Assembly (NCBI GenBank): GCA_037043015.1
Contig: CM073321.1
Coordinates: forward strand, 1,555,001-1,619,000
Source of the DNA: Bryum argenteum
Lineage: Eukaryota > Streptophyta > Bryopsida > Bryales > Bryaceae
DNA: 64,000 nt
Direction of reading: 5' to 3'
Position 1 is the stretch's first letter. Each line of letters opens with the position of its first letter. Both the position numbers and the translations under genes were made by a program. Shown one piece after another: positions 47,990 to 58,495 of the stretch. The notes beneath the pieces were generated by a model that was not told the DNA's origin, searched no databases, and saw only the letters and a program-made list of their open reading frames with translations.

Positions 47990-48930
47990 GGTGGCCTCGC
48001 TTCAAACATAAAAAAACAGCGTCCCTCTTGGCGACACCGTTGTTGTTCCTCCAAAGTCAGACGTCTCCGAAGCTTGCTTATTTGGACTGTAGGCATCCAA
48101 TCCATCTCATCTCCATCTGACCATACGCGATTTGATGTCGCGATCGGAGCTGCACGACCCTTCTGATATTGCAAGCAATCAAGTTGAGAGCCGACCGCCA
48201 ACAAAGCTTGGACAAACATACCATAATCGATGTACGTCATAGGTCCAATCATCGCGCGTTGCATCTCTGAGTTGAGAGCACCGCGAAGATATCCTATCTT
48301 CACCATATCCGGAACCATGGTAAGTTGACTCTCACCAAGCTCCTTCTCAAACTTGGGCAAGAATGTTGCGAATGACTCCCTACCCTACTTCATTGCTTGA
48401 AGCCGATTCAATGCCCACACACACCGCATTCGGTCGATGTAAACGCTTTGTCAAGATGTTGAATAAAAGTCGTCGCATTGCAACCACGTTGATTTTGGTA
48501 GAAAGATACTACCATCATCTGCGCCTTCGCGTCCATCCTCGAAAACAAGTATGCGGCTTGATCTTGAGGTGTACCAAGTACAGCTCCATCAATTCGAAGC
48601 TTGTTATCTGCTTCGACCTTCCATATCGGGTAGCCCTTGCGACTCCCGTCAAACTTTGAAATATCTGGCAATCGCTTGCGCAATGCGACGGCAGTTCCTC
48701 CATATTGTTGCTGCATCGATTGCGGCATCATCTGCGATGAAGACGGACCTCCTAAACTCGTGAATTGTCCAAATACCGGAGCCACTGCGACGATCAAGTG
48801 CAACCAATCGCTCAATAGCCAACTTCTCGACTGGCGAGAAGCTTGAAGTTGTGTGCGCAACCTCACGATCTCTGTTGATAGTCTTTCGCCGTAATTTCTC
48901 CTTGCGCTTTCTTCTTCTTCTGCAAGATCT
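47980..48930 (-). pseudogene. Chromovirus gag, frameshifted
   Basis: Two frame segments (48866-48408 and 48360-47980) carry LPDISKFDGSRKGYPIW and later LPKFEKELGESQLTMVPD with ALNSEMQRAMIG, a typical Ty3 gag layout. A frameshift near 48430 and an in-frame TAG near 48390 separate them. The C-terminal RCRQEGRCFFMFEARPPCK looks like a damaged CCHC zinc knuckle. Confidence 0.8.
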
Positions 48931-49152
48931 CATCATCGATCATCTGGGCGTTCTCCATCTCAAAAAGCAACACCTCTCAATCAACTCTTCAGGCTTCGCA
49001 AAGCCTTCAAATGCGTCCCGGTTCTGTGGCTATCTTCAATCACTACCACGAGGGTGGATAAGTTCCTCAATCTAATCAATGTCCTACTTTTGTCGTTTGA
49101 AAAAACAAGGGAGGATGAAGCCCTTCAGAAAATCAAGAGAAGTTTTGGATTA

Positions 49153-49361
49153 TGTAAGAGTCTAGCTGTCAAAACAAGCAAAAACTACAAAAGAAATATA
49201 TTGATCCAAGACTTAGGTTTACAATGAATAAGAGTCCCTTATATACTAATCTCTTGGCTCAACTGCCGAGGCTATACTTTAGCTCTACTGCCGAAGTTCT
49301 ATTTATAAAATTAATAGCGAGTGAACATCCGAGTTTATCAACGAGGCCTTGGCCCATGACA
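49153..49361 (-). repeat. 5' LTR of the chromovirus (209 bp)
   Basis: Matches the 3' LTR but lacks its internal 25-bp duplication. On the minus strand it starts TGTCATGGGCC and ends CTCTTACA. Confidence 0.95.
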
Positions 49362-49514
49362 GGGCCCTACCTAAGCATTAAAAGCCTTATCCCATAAAAG
49401 AAGACGCCATTTTTTGATGTACTCTTCGGGCATTAAAACCGCGTCAAGGTTCGGGATGTGGGGATTCTCTTGTTTGAAGAACTTGTCCACCTCCTCCTTA
49501 AGATACGTCGCTAT
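49362..49514 (-). pseudogene. Element D exon fragment upstream of the chromovirus
   Basis: It begins after a CCACAG acceptor (49515-49516) and reads ATYLKEEVDKFFKQENP to LLLWDKAFNA, then TAG, then VGP at the insertion point. The same frame resumes at 43841 as KASPKFIKGFHIVKIGGG. The position corresponds to the region between the ParB-like and methyltransferase-like parts of A and B. No exon of D is visible further right, because element B begins within the next 170 bp. Confidence 0.7.
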
Positions 49515-49925
49515 CTGTGGTCAACGATTGAAATTAGAAAAAAACAGTATATACTGTTATGGACATAATGTGTAACAAATTTGATTGAGTAGAGAATAAG
49601 TACTTGCGACCACAGTGCTGCACGAGCAAGTCATAACGGGTATTTAACTAATTATGGACATATTCGTAGTCTTGAAATAATATCGGCCGCAGGCCGACAC
49701 ATGGCGAAGATGCATAATTAGAAATCATAACACAATGTGTAAAAGTAAATATATATATAAGTTAGAAAAGAAGTACAGTTTGAAAGGGAGTCGGCGTCCA
49801 GCCGATACTCGATATATAGATGATTACAAGTTTTGATAAACAGGTTTCCCGTACTTCAAGGCATGTGCAACTTCAAAGTGTATTTGACCAGGCCTATGCG
49901 AGTGCTTCCTATACTCGGGAACAGA

Positions 49926-50490
49926 TCAAAACTTATGTAAGGGATAAATGAAGGGGAGAATATCGGTAACTATATTAGGAATAGTCCTAGTTGGCGATGT
50001 TAACTCACCTTGAAAAGGCCAAGGCATGTAGCAAGCAGCATCCGGAGTTCTACGGAGAGAGAGAGGACTAACGTCAACTAGAAGAACTTGGTCCGGGTGG
50101 CACACATCCCGAGATTGGGGCTTACAGTAGAGAGTATTGAGAAGCTTGTAACACCAAGGGTTATTCTGAGGACGTTCACACTGCTCTCTTCCGAAGACGA
50201 ATGATAACCTACCAGAAACACCCTCTGGAAGAATGACTTTGAGGAGTGGCTTCAAATCCCTCAGAGGCATTTTCGACCACAAGCCAACATTGAATCGCTC
50301 CAGCAAAACTTGAAACAACTTCTTCAGAGCAGGCCTCTTTACAATGTTCCGATGAGGGTCCCAACGGTCAACCGCAACATTAGGATCAATGAAGCACAGC
50401 AATCCCGACACGCAAAGGACAATGCACTTCTTGATGGAATGGGGTCGATCGAAGATGGAATCAATGTGGAGAAGACCCTGCATGAAAAAA
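49926..50490 (-). CDS. Element B HAD-2: NIF-type HAD domain without catalytic Asp
   Basis: It opens after a catgcag acceptor (about 50480) with GLLHIDSIFDRP. HAD motif I reads KKCIVLCVSGLLCF (about 50425-50390), so both Asp of DxDG are replaced (C and S) and the protein cannot form the phospho-Asp intermediate. Later motifs follow the FCP1/NIF fold: VKRPALKKLFQVL, VGLWSKM (motif II), RLSFVFGREQCE, and VLLVDVSP (motif IV, DD to DV). A donor (CAAG/GTGAGT) near 50008 suggests another short 3' exon; a candidate lies at about 49915-49830. It is probably a pseudoenzyme that binds rather than hydrolyses. Confidence 0.65.
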
Positions 50491-50519
50491 ACATGCAACA
50501 CAGAAACAATTAGGTGTGA

Positions 50520-50978
50520 GGAATAACAAGACGATACAGGACTCATATCGGCCGGCGGCCGATATGGAAAGAGGAGGTGGAGTACAAAGAGCAAGAGGGC
50601 CATAAAAAGAATCAGCACAAAGATATACATATCAAGCAAAACAGAGAGCAAACAAATACTACATGAATGGAATAATAAATCGAGACAACCCAGAGAATCA
50701 AAAAATGAAGTAAAGGCAGATGAAGAAAATTAATAAAGTCGATTGTCATATACCATGATGAAAAGTTTGTGAACAAAAAGGCGGACCTTAAAATGTACAG
50801 TTACTAGAAAAGGCCGACCTAAGTTCAATAAAAAAGTGCTACAGAATATCCAGATGGACGCCTATATATATATTCTATGAATGTCCAGGACTATATAATC
50901 CTAAAAAGAAACAAAGCAGAAGTATCGGCCGGCAGCCGATAAAAAATCCGAGGCCGATCTCCACGGCGTTGCGGAAGA
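50520..50978. other. Spacer between HAD-1 and HAD-2 with family-B palindromes
   Basis: Non-coding, AT-rich, with palindromes at about 50543 and 50922. Probably introns or intergenic sequence of the HAD gene pair. Confidence 0.5.
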
Positions 50979-51718
50979 CTACGACGTCCTAGCAAGTTTG
51001 GACAACTCCGCGTGCAGACGATCAGAAGGTAAAATCCTCGACTTCCCAAACTGGGAGTTGGCCTGAAAAAAATCGGGAACAGGAAGCTGACTCTCTTTCA
51101 GCTGATGCAGCAAGGGCTGCAGAACAGTAAGGAGGACTGGAAATGAGGAGGATGACTTCTCCGAATCCTTCGTAAACGTCTCAGGGTGAAAAGCGCTGTA
51201 AGGATTATTGAGAACGTTTTTGTACGGGGAGTCATCAATGAGAAGCATATTCTCTTCAATGGCTCCACGCGCAACTAACTCAGGGCAACGAGAAAGAAGG
51301 TGCCTTATGCACTTGAGAAAAACAGGAACACCTGGCCTCAGGGAGTCCTCGAAAGCACTTATCAAGCACATGGATTGCCCATAAGCGAAAAGGGGGTCCG
51401 GGAATGAAGGAACCCTGTCCCGGATATACTCGAGACGAGATGTCAGGTTTTTCTCCTGAACGGAGGACCAGAAGACCACCTCAAACTCGTTTGCCAAACA
51501 CCAAGAAAGAAGCTCCTTGAGACCAGGCCTAATCCGAGCCTCGGCCTTCTACTGAACTTTCTGCTGAATGATCTTCCCAGGACGAAAGTGCATAATGGTC
51601 CCATTGATGTCGAAAAGAAGAAAGTATTTTCGAGGTACCTTAGGTGCGGGAGGTACAGAAGAAACAGACGCGAGGGGAGCAGACCGCTGCGGAGAGGTCC
51701 CCGCAGATCCATCTTGCT
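50979..51718 (-). pseudogene. Element B HAD-1: FCP1/NIF-type HAD domain with one stop
   Basis: It opens after a TTGCAG acceptor (51719-51720), Pro/Ser-rich linker, then motif I KYFLLFDINGTIMHF (about 51620-51590), motif II EVVFWSSV, motif IV NMLLIDDSPYKNVL (about 51240), ending at LARTS. Motif I is DxN, as in element A. An in-frame TAG lies at 51549-51551, between motif I and the IRPGLKELL segment. The exon starts in phase 1 and matches a donor GGAG/GTTTGT (52037) in the methyltransferase tail, the same phase as in A. Family-B palindromes lie in the flanking non-coding parts (50543, 50922, 51790). Confidence 0.75.
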
Positions 51719-52014
51719 CTGCAATGCGATAATAAGAAATTCAAAGACCAACATCAGAACATAGAGAGTAAAACTAGGTGGACAGAGACATGTCGGCCGG
51801 CGGCCGATACATTGTATGAACAGAACGGAGAACTAGAAATATGTACACCAAGCAGTACGCAAAATGAGAATTTCAGAAACTGTATCGGTAGACAACCGAC
51901 GAACTATAGGTGTCGGCTGGCGGCCGATACAATCTGAACTTCTCAGACGGAGCGTATTGCTCGGGAGACTGCGGCTAATTCTAATGTACTGAAGGTATAG
52001 ATAAAAAGCTAAAT

Positions 52015-55000
52015 CTACACCGACGTCTGGAACAAACCTCCAGTTTGCCGGGTCCGCTTCGGAGAAGCCTGCGCACATCGAATAGGAGACAACTCCTCGT
52101 TCGGCGAGTCCAACGCAGCCGCATTGGGCGGGAAAAGCTCAGCATTGGGGTCTGCATCGACAATGCGCTTGCGGGCTTGCGTGCGGCCACCACTTCCTGC
52201 TGCATGTGTGGAAGATGTCGGCTGGCAGCCGACAGGTAAACGGCCGGCTGAGGACCTCGAGGCCGAACGCCTCCCATCGTGAGGGCCGGAAGATCGAGCG
52301 CTCCTGGACTGTGAGTTCAAGTCGAGAGTGATAACCTCGTCAACAGGCTCACTCCGCAAGTCAACTTCCATAGACGCTCCTCCCGCATCACGCACAGCAA
52401 GGTCCCGTTCCGCCGAAGCATCGGTTTCCCGGGCGAACGAATGGTCGACATGGACAGAGTCACCACGAGAGCCGGAACTCGCGGTAGAGGCGCTAAGGTT
52501 CTTCCCTGGCGTGATCGGACATCCAGCCGGCTGCATCGGTGAAGGAGATCGGGTCTCATCGTCCTGTCGGCCGCCGGCCGATACATCGAATCCGGACGCA
52601 GCAGTCGCTTGAGGGGCGGAGTCCAAATCAGCCGCCTCATCCATGTGAACGTCCCCATCATCCTGTCGGCCACCGGCCGATATAGCTCTTCTCTGCATGG
52701 GTGCGTGGTCAGGGCTACCTTCAGAAGACGAAATAGGGAATACGACTCGGTCTAGATTCATTCCCCGAACCCGATCCTCCGCCATCCTAACATCCTCTTC
52801 AGATCGAACGAACTCCAGAACTGGTCTGCCATTCCTCTGCGATTCACAAAAAACAGAAAGTTAGAGATGTATCGGCCGGCAGCCGATAAGTACAGACACT
52901 CCAAAAGAGAGGAAAAAAATTAACGGAATGAAATGTATCGGCCGGCAGCCGATAACTCCAGACACTCAAAGGAGAAGGAAAAAAGCAACGGAATGAAATG
53001 TATCGGCCGGCAGCCGATACATACAGAAAACCAAACAAAATAGGCGAGAAGCTTACCAATGCAATCTCGGTGATGTTCCCACCACCCCAGATATTGATGA
53101 GGGTCGTCCGCTTCGAGCGGAGAACTGGTTTCAGGAACTTCTCCAGCGTCACGTGATCAACTCCGCAGCAACCACGGTTCCAGTCGACAGCTCCTTCCGG
53201 GCACTCCTGGAACCACTCGATCGGCTTTTGAATCCCTGTGAATTTCTTGAAGACCCTCAAGATGCTGTCGTCTGACCCAGTCTTCGGATAGGTGATCGAC
53301 AACGTGACGAGCGGAGAAGCGTCGAGCTCAAACCTCTTGAAGCCAGCGCGCGCGGAGGGCTTGTAGTCGACTGAATGCGCAGCCCAAGTCGCCGTAGCAC
53401 AGCGCCAGATGGAAGCAAGTAGATCCCGCTGCTTCGAGGTGCCGATAAAGAACATCGGCACAGGAATGTCCGGCTTAATCGGGGCGACATCCTCATCATC
53501 ATCCTCGAAAAGATCCAATGCGTCGCTCCCAGTGTCGACGGTTGCGGCCTTCACGATAGCAAACAGCTCGGTCCGGTTGACCACAACGGGCTCCCCAGAG
53601 GGCGTGTAGCAAAAAAGAACAAAAACCTTGGGGTCCCTTGTGATAACGGCATTGCGGGTTGCGTCCTCGACCATAGCAAGGACGTCGTCGATGGCGTCAG
53701 CACTCTTGCAGACGTAAGTGAGGCAATCCCTGGTTGACGCCACCCCGCCCGCAACGTGAACGGTGGTGTAGGTCTCCAAAATCTCGGAGAAGATGGCCGG
53801 CGCAATCCCGTTTTTCGACTTATCGGTGGTGGGATTCATGGGATTCACACGACCATTTAGCCACTCGTTCCCTGCCGTGACCTTCTTCAGGTCCGTCCAT
53901 ATATTCCTGACGAGATCTAGTGTCAGGTTCTTCTCGCGGGCTAGCTCGTCCCACATGTCATCAGTGTAAGGGACCCAGTTTGCATCCTTGCAGGGTAGAG
54001 GGTGGCCCTTCAACTTCCACATGAGCTCATTCATGATTACTCGGTCGAGCTTCTTGTCGCGACACCAGTCCTGCAGCGTAAGCATCTCCTTCGTCTTGCT
54101 GTTTGACTTGATGCAGACCTTCTTCGCGATAATCTCCTTCGCGAGGCTGATGAGGTCGGAGTCCCGTAGCCCAAGCGTCGGAACGAGGTCCGACTTCGTG
54201 ATCTCCGTCAGTGGCAGGCGGGGAACGACACCAGGCTCAATGCCGTCATCGGCGATCAGCTCTCCGGCCTCCCAGGCGTTGAAAACTTCAATCCAGCTAT
54301 TCCACGCCTCGTCACCGGCGAAGACGAGAGGCAGCTTACTGGTTGACTTCTCGGAGACGAAGTGCGCCATCACTTGTGCCTTGGCAAGCTGCAGCGAACA
54401 AGGAATATAAGAGCAGTAACAGATGAAATATTACTGTATCGGCCGGTGGCCGATACCAACAAAACTTCAATTAAGTCAAGGAATAAATATATTAGCAAGA
54501 AGGTATCGGCCACCGGCCGATACCAACAAAACTTCAATTAAGACAAAGAAAAAATATCATAGCAAGAAAGTATCGGCCGCCGGCCGATACCGAGAAGAAG
54601 ACATACCTCGTACTCCTTGGACCTCTTTCCACCTCCACGGTGGGGTTGCGGACGACCCGCTCGGATCCATGCCCCACGCCCGAGCTCAGCGCAAGAACAA
54701 AAATTCTCCCTCGCAACCTTCTCCGCAATGTTCAGGTTAAGCGCGTTGGAGACGCGAACTAGCTGCCGCGGATCCTTGTTGTAGACAGGGATCACTTCAA
54801 ACTCCAGAAGCTCCTTATAAGCATCCGAGTCTTTCGGAAATGTGTCCGCGAGCTCCCGGCAAGCAGTGACGGTGTGCTGCCCCCCAATGATGTACCAGTG
54901 AGTAGACGGGTTCTCCCACCACGGAACTTTTGTCCCGTCAGGCATGGTAAACATCTCGGTCTCCGCGGGCATGTAGTCCATGACCGCATCCATACCAGAA

Positions 55001-56945
55001 TCCGTGGCGAGGGGTTTCCGCTTTAGAGGGATCCCGTGAATCTCTGGCTTCTTCCGGATAGCCCCGTAGCCTTTGTATATGGCCTTCACCTAATAACAAA
55101 GAAGGGAGACATCAGAACAACAGCATAATCTGTATCGGCCGGCGGCCGATAGAAAAGGAAAGATAGGGAGTAGCAAAATATCACAGATAATGAGAAGAGC
55201 ACAATGTATCAGCTGGCGGCCGATACAGAAATACGGAGAGCAAAAGGAAATTCGGATCGTACGTGACCCAGACGCTCCTTCGCTATCCTCTGGTACTTTA
55301 ATTCGTCCGGTGCGATGTGCAGCCTCTCCGACGGAATTACCCCTGGAAGCCGCCTTTTCTTGTAAGGGAATGATGCCAACAAGCCCTTCTCCAACGCCTT
55401 GTAGATGGCGTCGATTTCGGCATCACATGTCTTCGTAGACATGCGATTCCCTCTCTCCAGCGCCTCGTCCAGATCGAGCTCCAAAACCTTGGTCGCTGAC
55501 TTCTTCTTCGAGCGACTGCTCTCCCCAGCCAAGACGGAACGATCCCCGACGCTGACAACCGCGTTGTCAGCGGCACCCGACTCCTTCCTCTTTCGAGCAG
55601 AAGGGACCTTCTTCTTCTGCTTGTCCGCGGCCGCCGCAGCTGCATCGAGGTACTTATTCACCTCGTGCAACGCCCCCCTGAGCATCTCCCAAGAATCCAT
55701 AAAATCATCAACACTCGCTGGAGATGACGTACCAAAGAACATCCCCAGCTTCACAGAGGTCTCTCCGCAGAGTGCCTCCGTGCACTTACTCCACGGCAAG
55801 GATATGGCGATAAAATCTTCCTCCCCTTCAGGTTGGCCGGGCGGCCTAAGGCTGATGAGTAGGTCGACATTCTCCGGAATATTAACGGCCTTCTCAATCG
55901 CCAAGACGGACCCGTGTCCCGGCATGATGTTCCCCTTGACGAGCACGGAGCAGACGACTTCAACCCTCCCCGTCGGCAGATCCTTCCAGTGGAGGCCCCA
56001 AGCATCAATGACCGGAGACCCCAGCCACGCAGCACGAGGAACGACTCCGCCAATTGAAACGTCAGTGACATTGAGGCTGTCCCCGAGAATCTTCTTCAGA
56101 AGTCCCGGCTTCCTGTATCAACAAACGCAAGTAAGAGCGTGTCGGCCGCCGGCCGATACATACCAGTACAGCTGAAAAGAAGTTTAGACCACAACCAGGA
56201 AAGTAAACATGCAAGATGGGATAACATATATCGGCTGCCGGCCGATATGCTGATACATATCGGCTGGCGGCCGATATGCTTATACATATCGGCTGCCGGC
56301 CGATATGCTTATACATATCGGCTGCCGGCCGATATGCTTATACATATCGGCTGCCGGCCGATATGTCAATGCAGTACACAGTGATTTCAATTATCAATAC
56401 ATCCAGCATGAAGATGCCGATACAATGGCATGTATCGGCTGCCAGCCGATAAAACACATATATCGGCTGGCGGCCGATACACATACATAACATGCAGAAG
56501 TACAAATAAATTAAAATGTGGCCTAAAGATTGAGCAAACATATCGGGAGGCATTACAAACGACATATATAACAACATCAATGCATCAACAAATAACCAGG
56601 CAAATACGGCATCTATCGGCTGCCAGCCGATACAACACTTGTATCGGATGGCAGCCGATACACACAAATGTATCGGCTGGCGGCCGATACACACTAATGT
56701 ATCGGCTGGCGGCCGATACACACAAATGTATCGGCTGGCGGCCGATACACACAGATGTATCGGCTGGCGGCCGATACGCACAAACGGGGGATCAATACAG
56801 CAGATAAACACACAGAACACACATATCGGACAGCAGCCGATAGAAAGGATTGTATCGGCTGGCAGCCGATAAAACACTTCTATCGGCTGGCGGCCGATAG
56901 AAATAACTAAGAAGAGCAGAGGGCTTACCTTGCGGATTCTGCCAT
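52015..56945 (-). CDS. Element B ParB-like / methyltransferase-like gene, intact over 5 exons
   Basis: Exons 56945-56929 (ATG start), 56112-55263, 55089-54607, 54388-53057 and 52836-52015 join at GT-AG sites without breaking the frame: 1167 codons plus TAG. Exon 2: N-terminal domain and Ala/Lys-rich linker (AAAAAADKQKKK). Exon 3: ParB/sulfiredoxin-like core, HWYIIGGQHTVTACREL (about 54910-54855), then LEFEVIPVYNKDP and RVSNALNLN. Exon 4: methyltransferase-like domain with no recognisable DPPY, ending LINIWGGGNITEIAL, a motif I-like Gly loop; exon 5 continues RNGRPVLEFVRSEED (motif II region), then a long disordered tail. The order (motif I last) is that of permuted beta-class N6/N4 methyltransferases. 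Missing motif IV suggests DNA binding without methylation. Introns, the 5' region and the tail exon all carry family-B palindromes. Confidence 0.8.
52210..52690 (-). repeat. Family-B palindromes inside the coding tail of the ParB-MTase gene
   Basis: Copies at about 52218, 52566 and 52666 lie within the open tail exon. On the coding strand two of them encode ISAGGRQDD and VSAGGRQDD, and the third encodes LPVGCQPT. The palindrome therefore entered (or arose in) coding sequence without breaking the frame. Confidence 0.9.
52860..55225. repeat. Family-B palindromes in introns of the ParB-MTase gene
   Basis: Copies at about 52869, 52937 and 53000 (intron 4), 54438, 54504 and 54570 (intron 3), and 55133 and 55207 (intron 2). 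Consensus TATCGGCYGSCRGCCGATA. In introns 3 and 4 they come with short shared flanks, giving units of about 65 bp. Confidence 0.95.
56139..56900. repeat. Family-B palindrome array in the first intron of the ParB-MTase gene
   Basis: About 17 copies. Five at 56229-56363 repeat every 29 bp (19-bp palindrome plus a 10-bp spacer such as tgcttataca), and six at 56642-56800 again every 29 bp with another spacer (cacacaaatg). Others lie at 56139, 56434, 56461, 56613, 56825, 56853 and 56881. All lie between donor 56928 and acceptor 56113. Confidence 0.97.
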
Positions 56946-57870
56946 TGCTGTCAAGTTGTATCGGCTGCTCTGACGCGGATGTCGGCCGATTAGGGTTTCG
57001 CTCCCACCACGTATCGGCTGCTCCACTCCAAGTATCGACTGCTACGCTCCACGTATCGGCTGCTACGCTCCACGTATCGGCTGCTGCTACTTCACTCCGC
57101 GTCGGCTGGCTGCAAAATTCCGTGTCGGCTGCCGTCGGAGAGAAAAAACAGGAGACAAGAATAGAAGAGAGGATGCGCGGAAAAGAGGGGAGCGGAGAGG
57201 TGCGCGGAGGAGGGAGAGAGAAGTGGAGAGGAAGAGTGGAAATGAGAGAGAAATGGGGGGGGGAAGGGGGTATTACCCCCCCCTCTTGAAATGACGGGTC
57301 GCGTCGCTTTCAATGAGGCGGCGTGCCTGCCCGCGATCGTGTCCGTCTGCCCGCGCCTGCCCGCTCCTGCCCGTCTTCTGCGCGACTGCTGCCCGCGGAA
57401 AGATTCGGCTGCCCGCCGCCAAAACGTCACGAATCATTGCTTGCTCCTCCCCTGCTCTCCATTCAAATTTCTAATTTCTTGATTTTTGAAATCTTCTTGA
57501 TTTTTGAAATTTTCTTGATTTGGGCGCCATTTCCTGAGTGGAGTAGGCTTAGGGTACCCATTCACTCCCATTTTTCACATTTCTCTCTCCCTCTCTCCCT
57601 CTCTCTCCTCATCTTTGTCCGTCCCGTCCCCTCGCTCTCCTCTTCATCTTCACTTACATTTGCTAATTGTCTAGAGGCCGTGGCATCAACTCTAATTTCT
57701 CTGTTTTAGATATTTCGACATTGTTTTTGCGTCGAATATTCGAGAATATTCACAGATTAGTTTTGGATCCCCAAGCTGTAGCTTTTACAATAACGCCGGC
57801 CGATATCGTGCTCTCATCAGCCGATATAATTTAGGTCATAATTACCAGAATTCTAGGCCTTTGTCTGACC
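56946..57870. promoter_or_regulatory. Element B centre: probable divergent promoter region
   Basis: Half-palindromes (tatcggctgc words) fade out by 57130. The stretch 57150-57470 is G-rich then CCCGC-rich, and 57470-57720 is CT-rich with leader-like character; no full family-B palindrome occurs from 57130 to 57870. The start codons of the two units (56945 minus, 58496 plus) face away from it. No TATA box is clear. Open frames here are compositional. Confidence 0.55.
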
Positions 57871-57874
57871 AGCC

Positions 57875-58460
57875 GATATAATTTTCTGTCCAGCCGATAT
57901 AATTTCATTGATCTATTGTATCGGCTGCCGGCCGATACATTGCTCTTGATCCCCAAACCCAGTCGTGGAAGCTGTATCGGCTGCCGGCCGATACATTGTT
58001 CTCGATCCCCAATCCCAGTCATGGAAGCTATATCGGCTGCCGGCCGATACAGTGTTCTCGGTCCCCAATCCCAATCGTGAAAAGTCAGACGGGTGGCCCG
58101 ATACATTTGTTCTCCATCCCCAATCCCGATCGTGGAAGTCGTCGGCGGGCGCGGCCCGATCGGTGTTCTCTTTCACCCACACCAAGACTAGAAGTCAGAC
58201 GGCGGCCGGCCGATCTGATGTTAGCGATCGGCCGTCCAACTCAGCTCTTATCTGTATCGGCTGCCAGCCGATATTACTTCCTCACCCTCTCTGTCCGTAG
58301 CCGTATCGGCTGCCGGCCGATACTTTTGTTTCACCTTTGGTCTGCTCTTCGCGGTATAACTGTTCAGTAATTGTAGCTGTGTCGGCCGCCGGCCGATACT
58401 ATTTTAGGAAATCCACATTCTAGCTCTTCTAACTGTATCGGCTGCCGGCCGATACTCTCC
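57875..58460. repeat. Family-B palindrome array upstream of the transposase start
   Basis: About 10 copies (57920, 57976, 58031, 58200, 58255, 58303, 58380, 58437 and degenerate ones), partly as 55-60-bp tandem units with the spacer word gatccccaatcccagtc. The array ends 36 bp before the ATG at 58496, so it lies in the transposase leader or first intron. Confidence 0.95.
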
Positions 58461-58495
58461 TACTTTCGGACTAGGATAACTTGTAGATCACGGAA

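Larger units (their letters stand above)
43842..49361 (-). mobile_element. Ty3-type chromovirus LTR retrotransposon in element D
   Basis: A 5.5-kb element on the minus strand with two LTRs, a GGGCC target duplication, and gag, protease, reverse transcriptase, RNase H, integrase and a C-terminal chromodomain in Ty3 order. LTR near-identity means a recent insertion, yet the coding region has several stops and frameshifts. Removing the element and one GGGCC restores reading of the element D gene in one frame, apart from a TAG just before the site. No primer-binding site matching a tRNA was recognised next to the 5' LTR. Confidence 0.95.

Noticed and set aside
43837-49366. tRNA primer-binding site next to the 5' LTR
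   Set aside because: The sequence after the LTR (ATCCAAAACTTCTC on the minus strand) does not match the initiator tRNA-Met end I would expect, and I could not assign another tRNA without a search.
56229-56800. CRISPR-like array of short repeats at constant spacing
   Set aside because: Spacers are 10 bp and identical within a block, the repeat is a 19-bp full palindrome, there are no cas genes, and the context is eukaryotic with introns.
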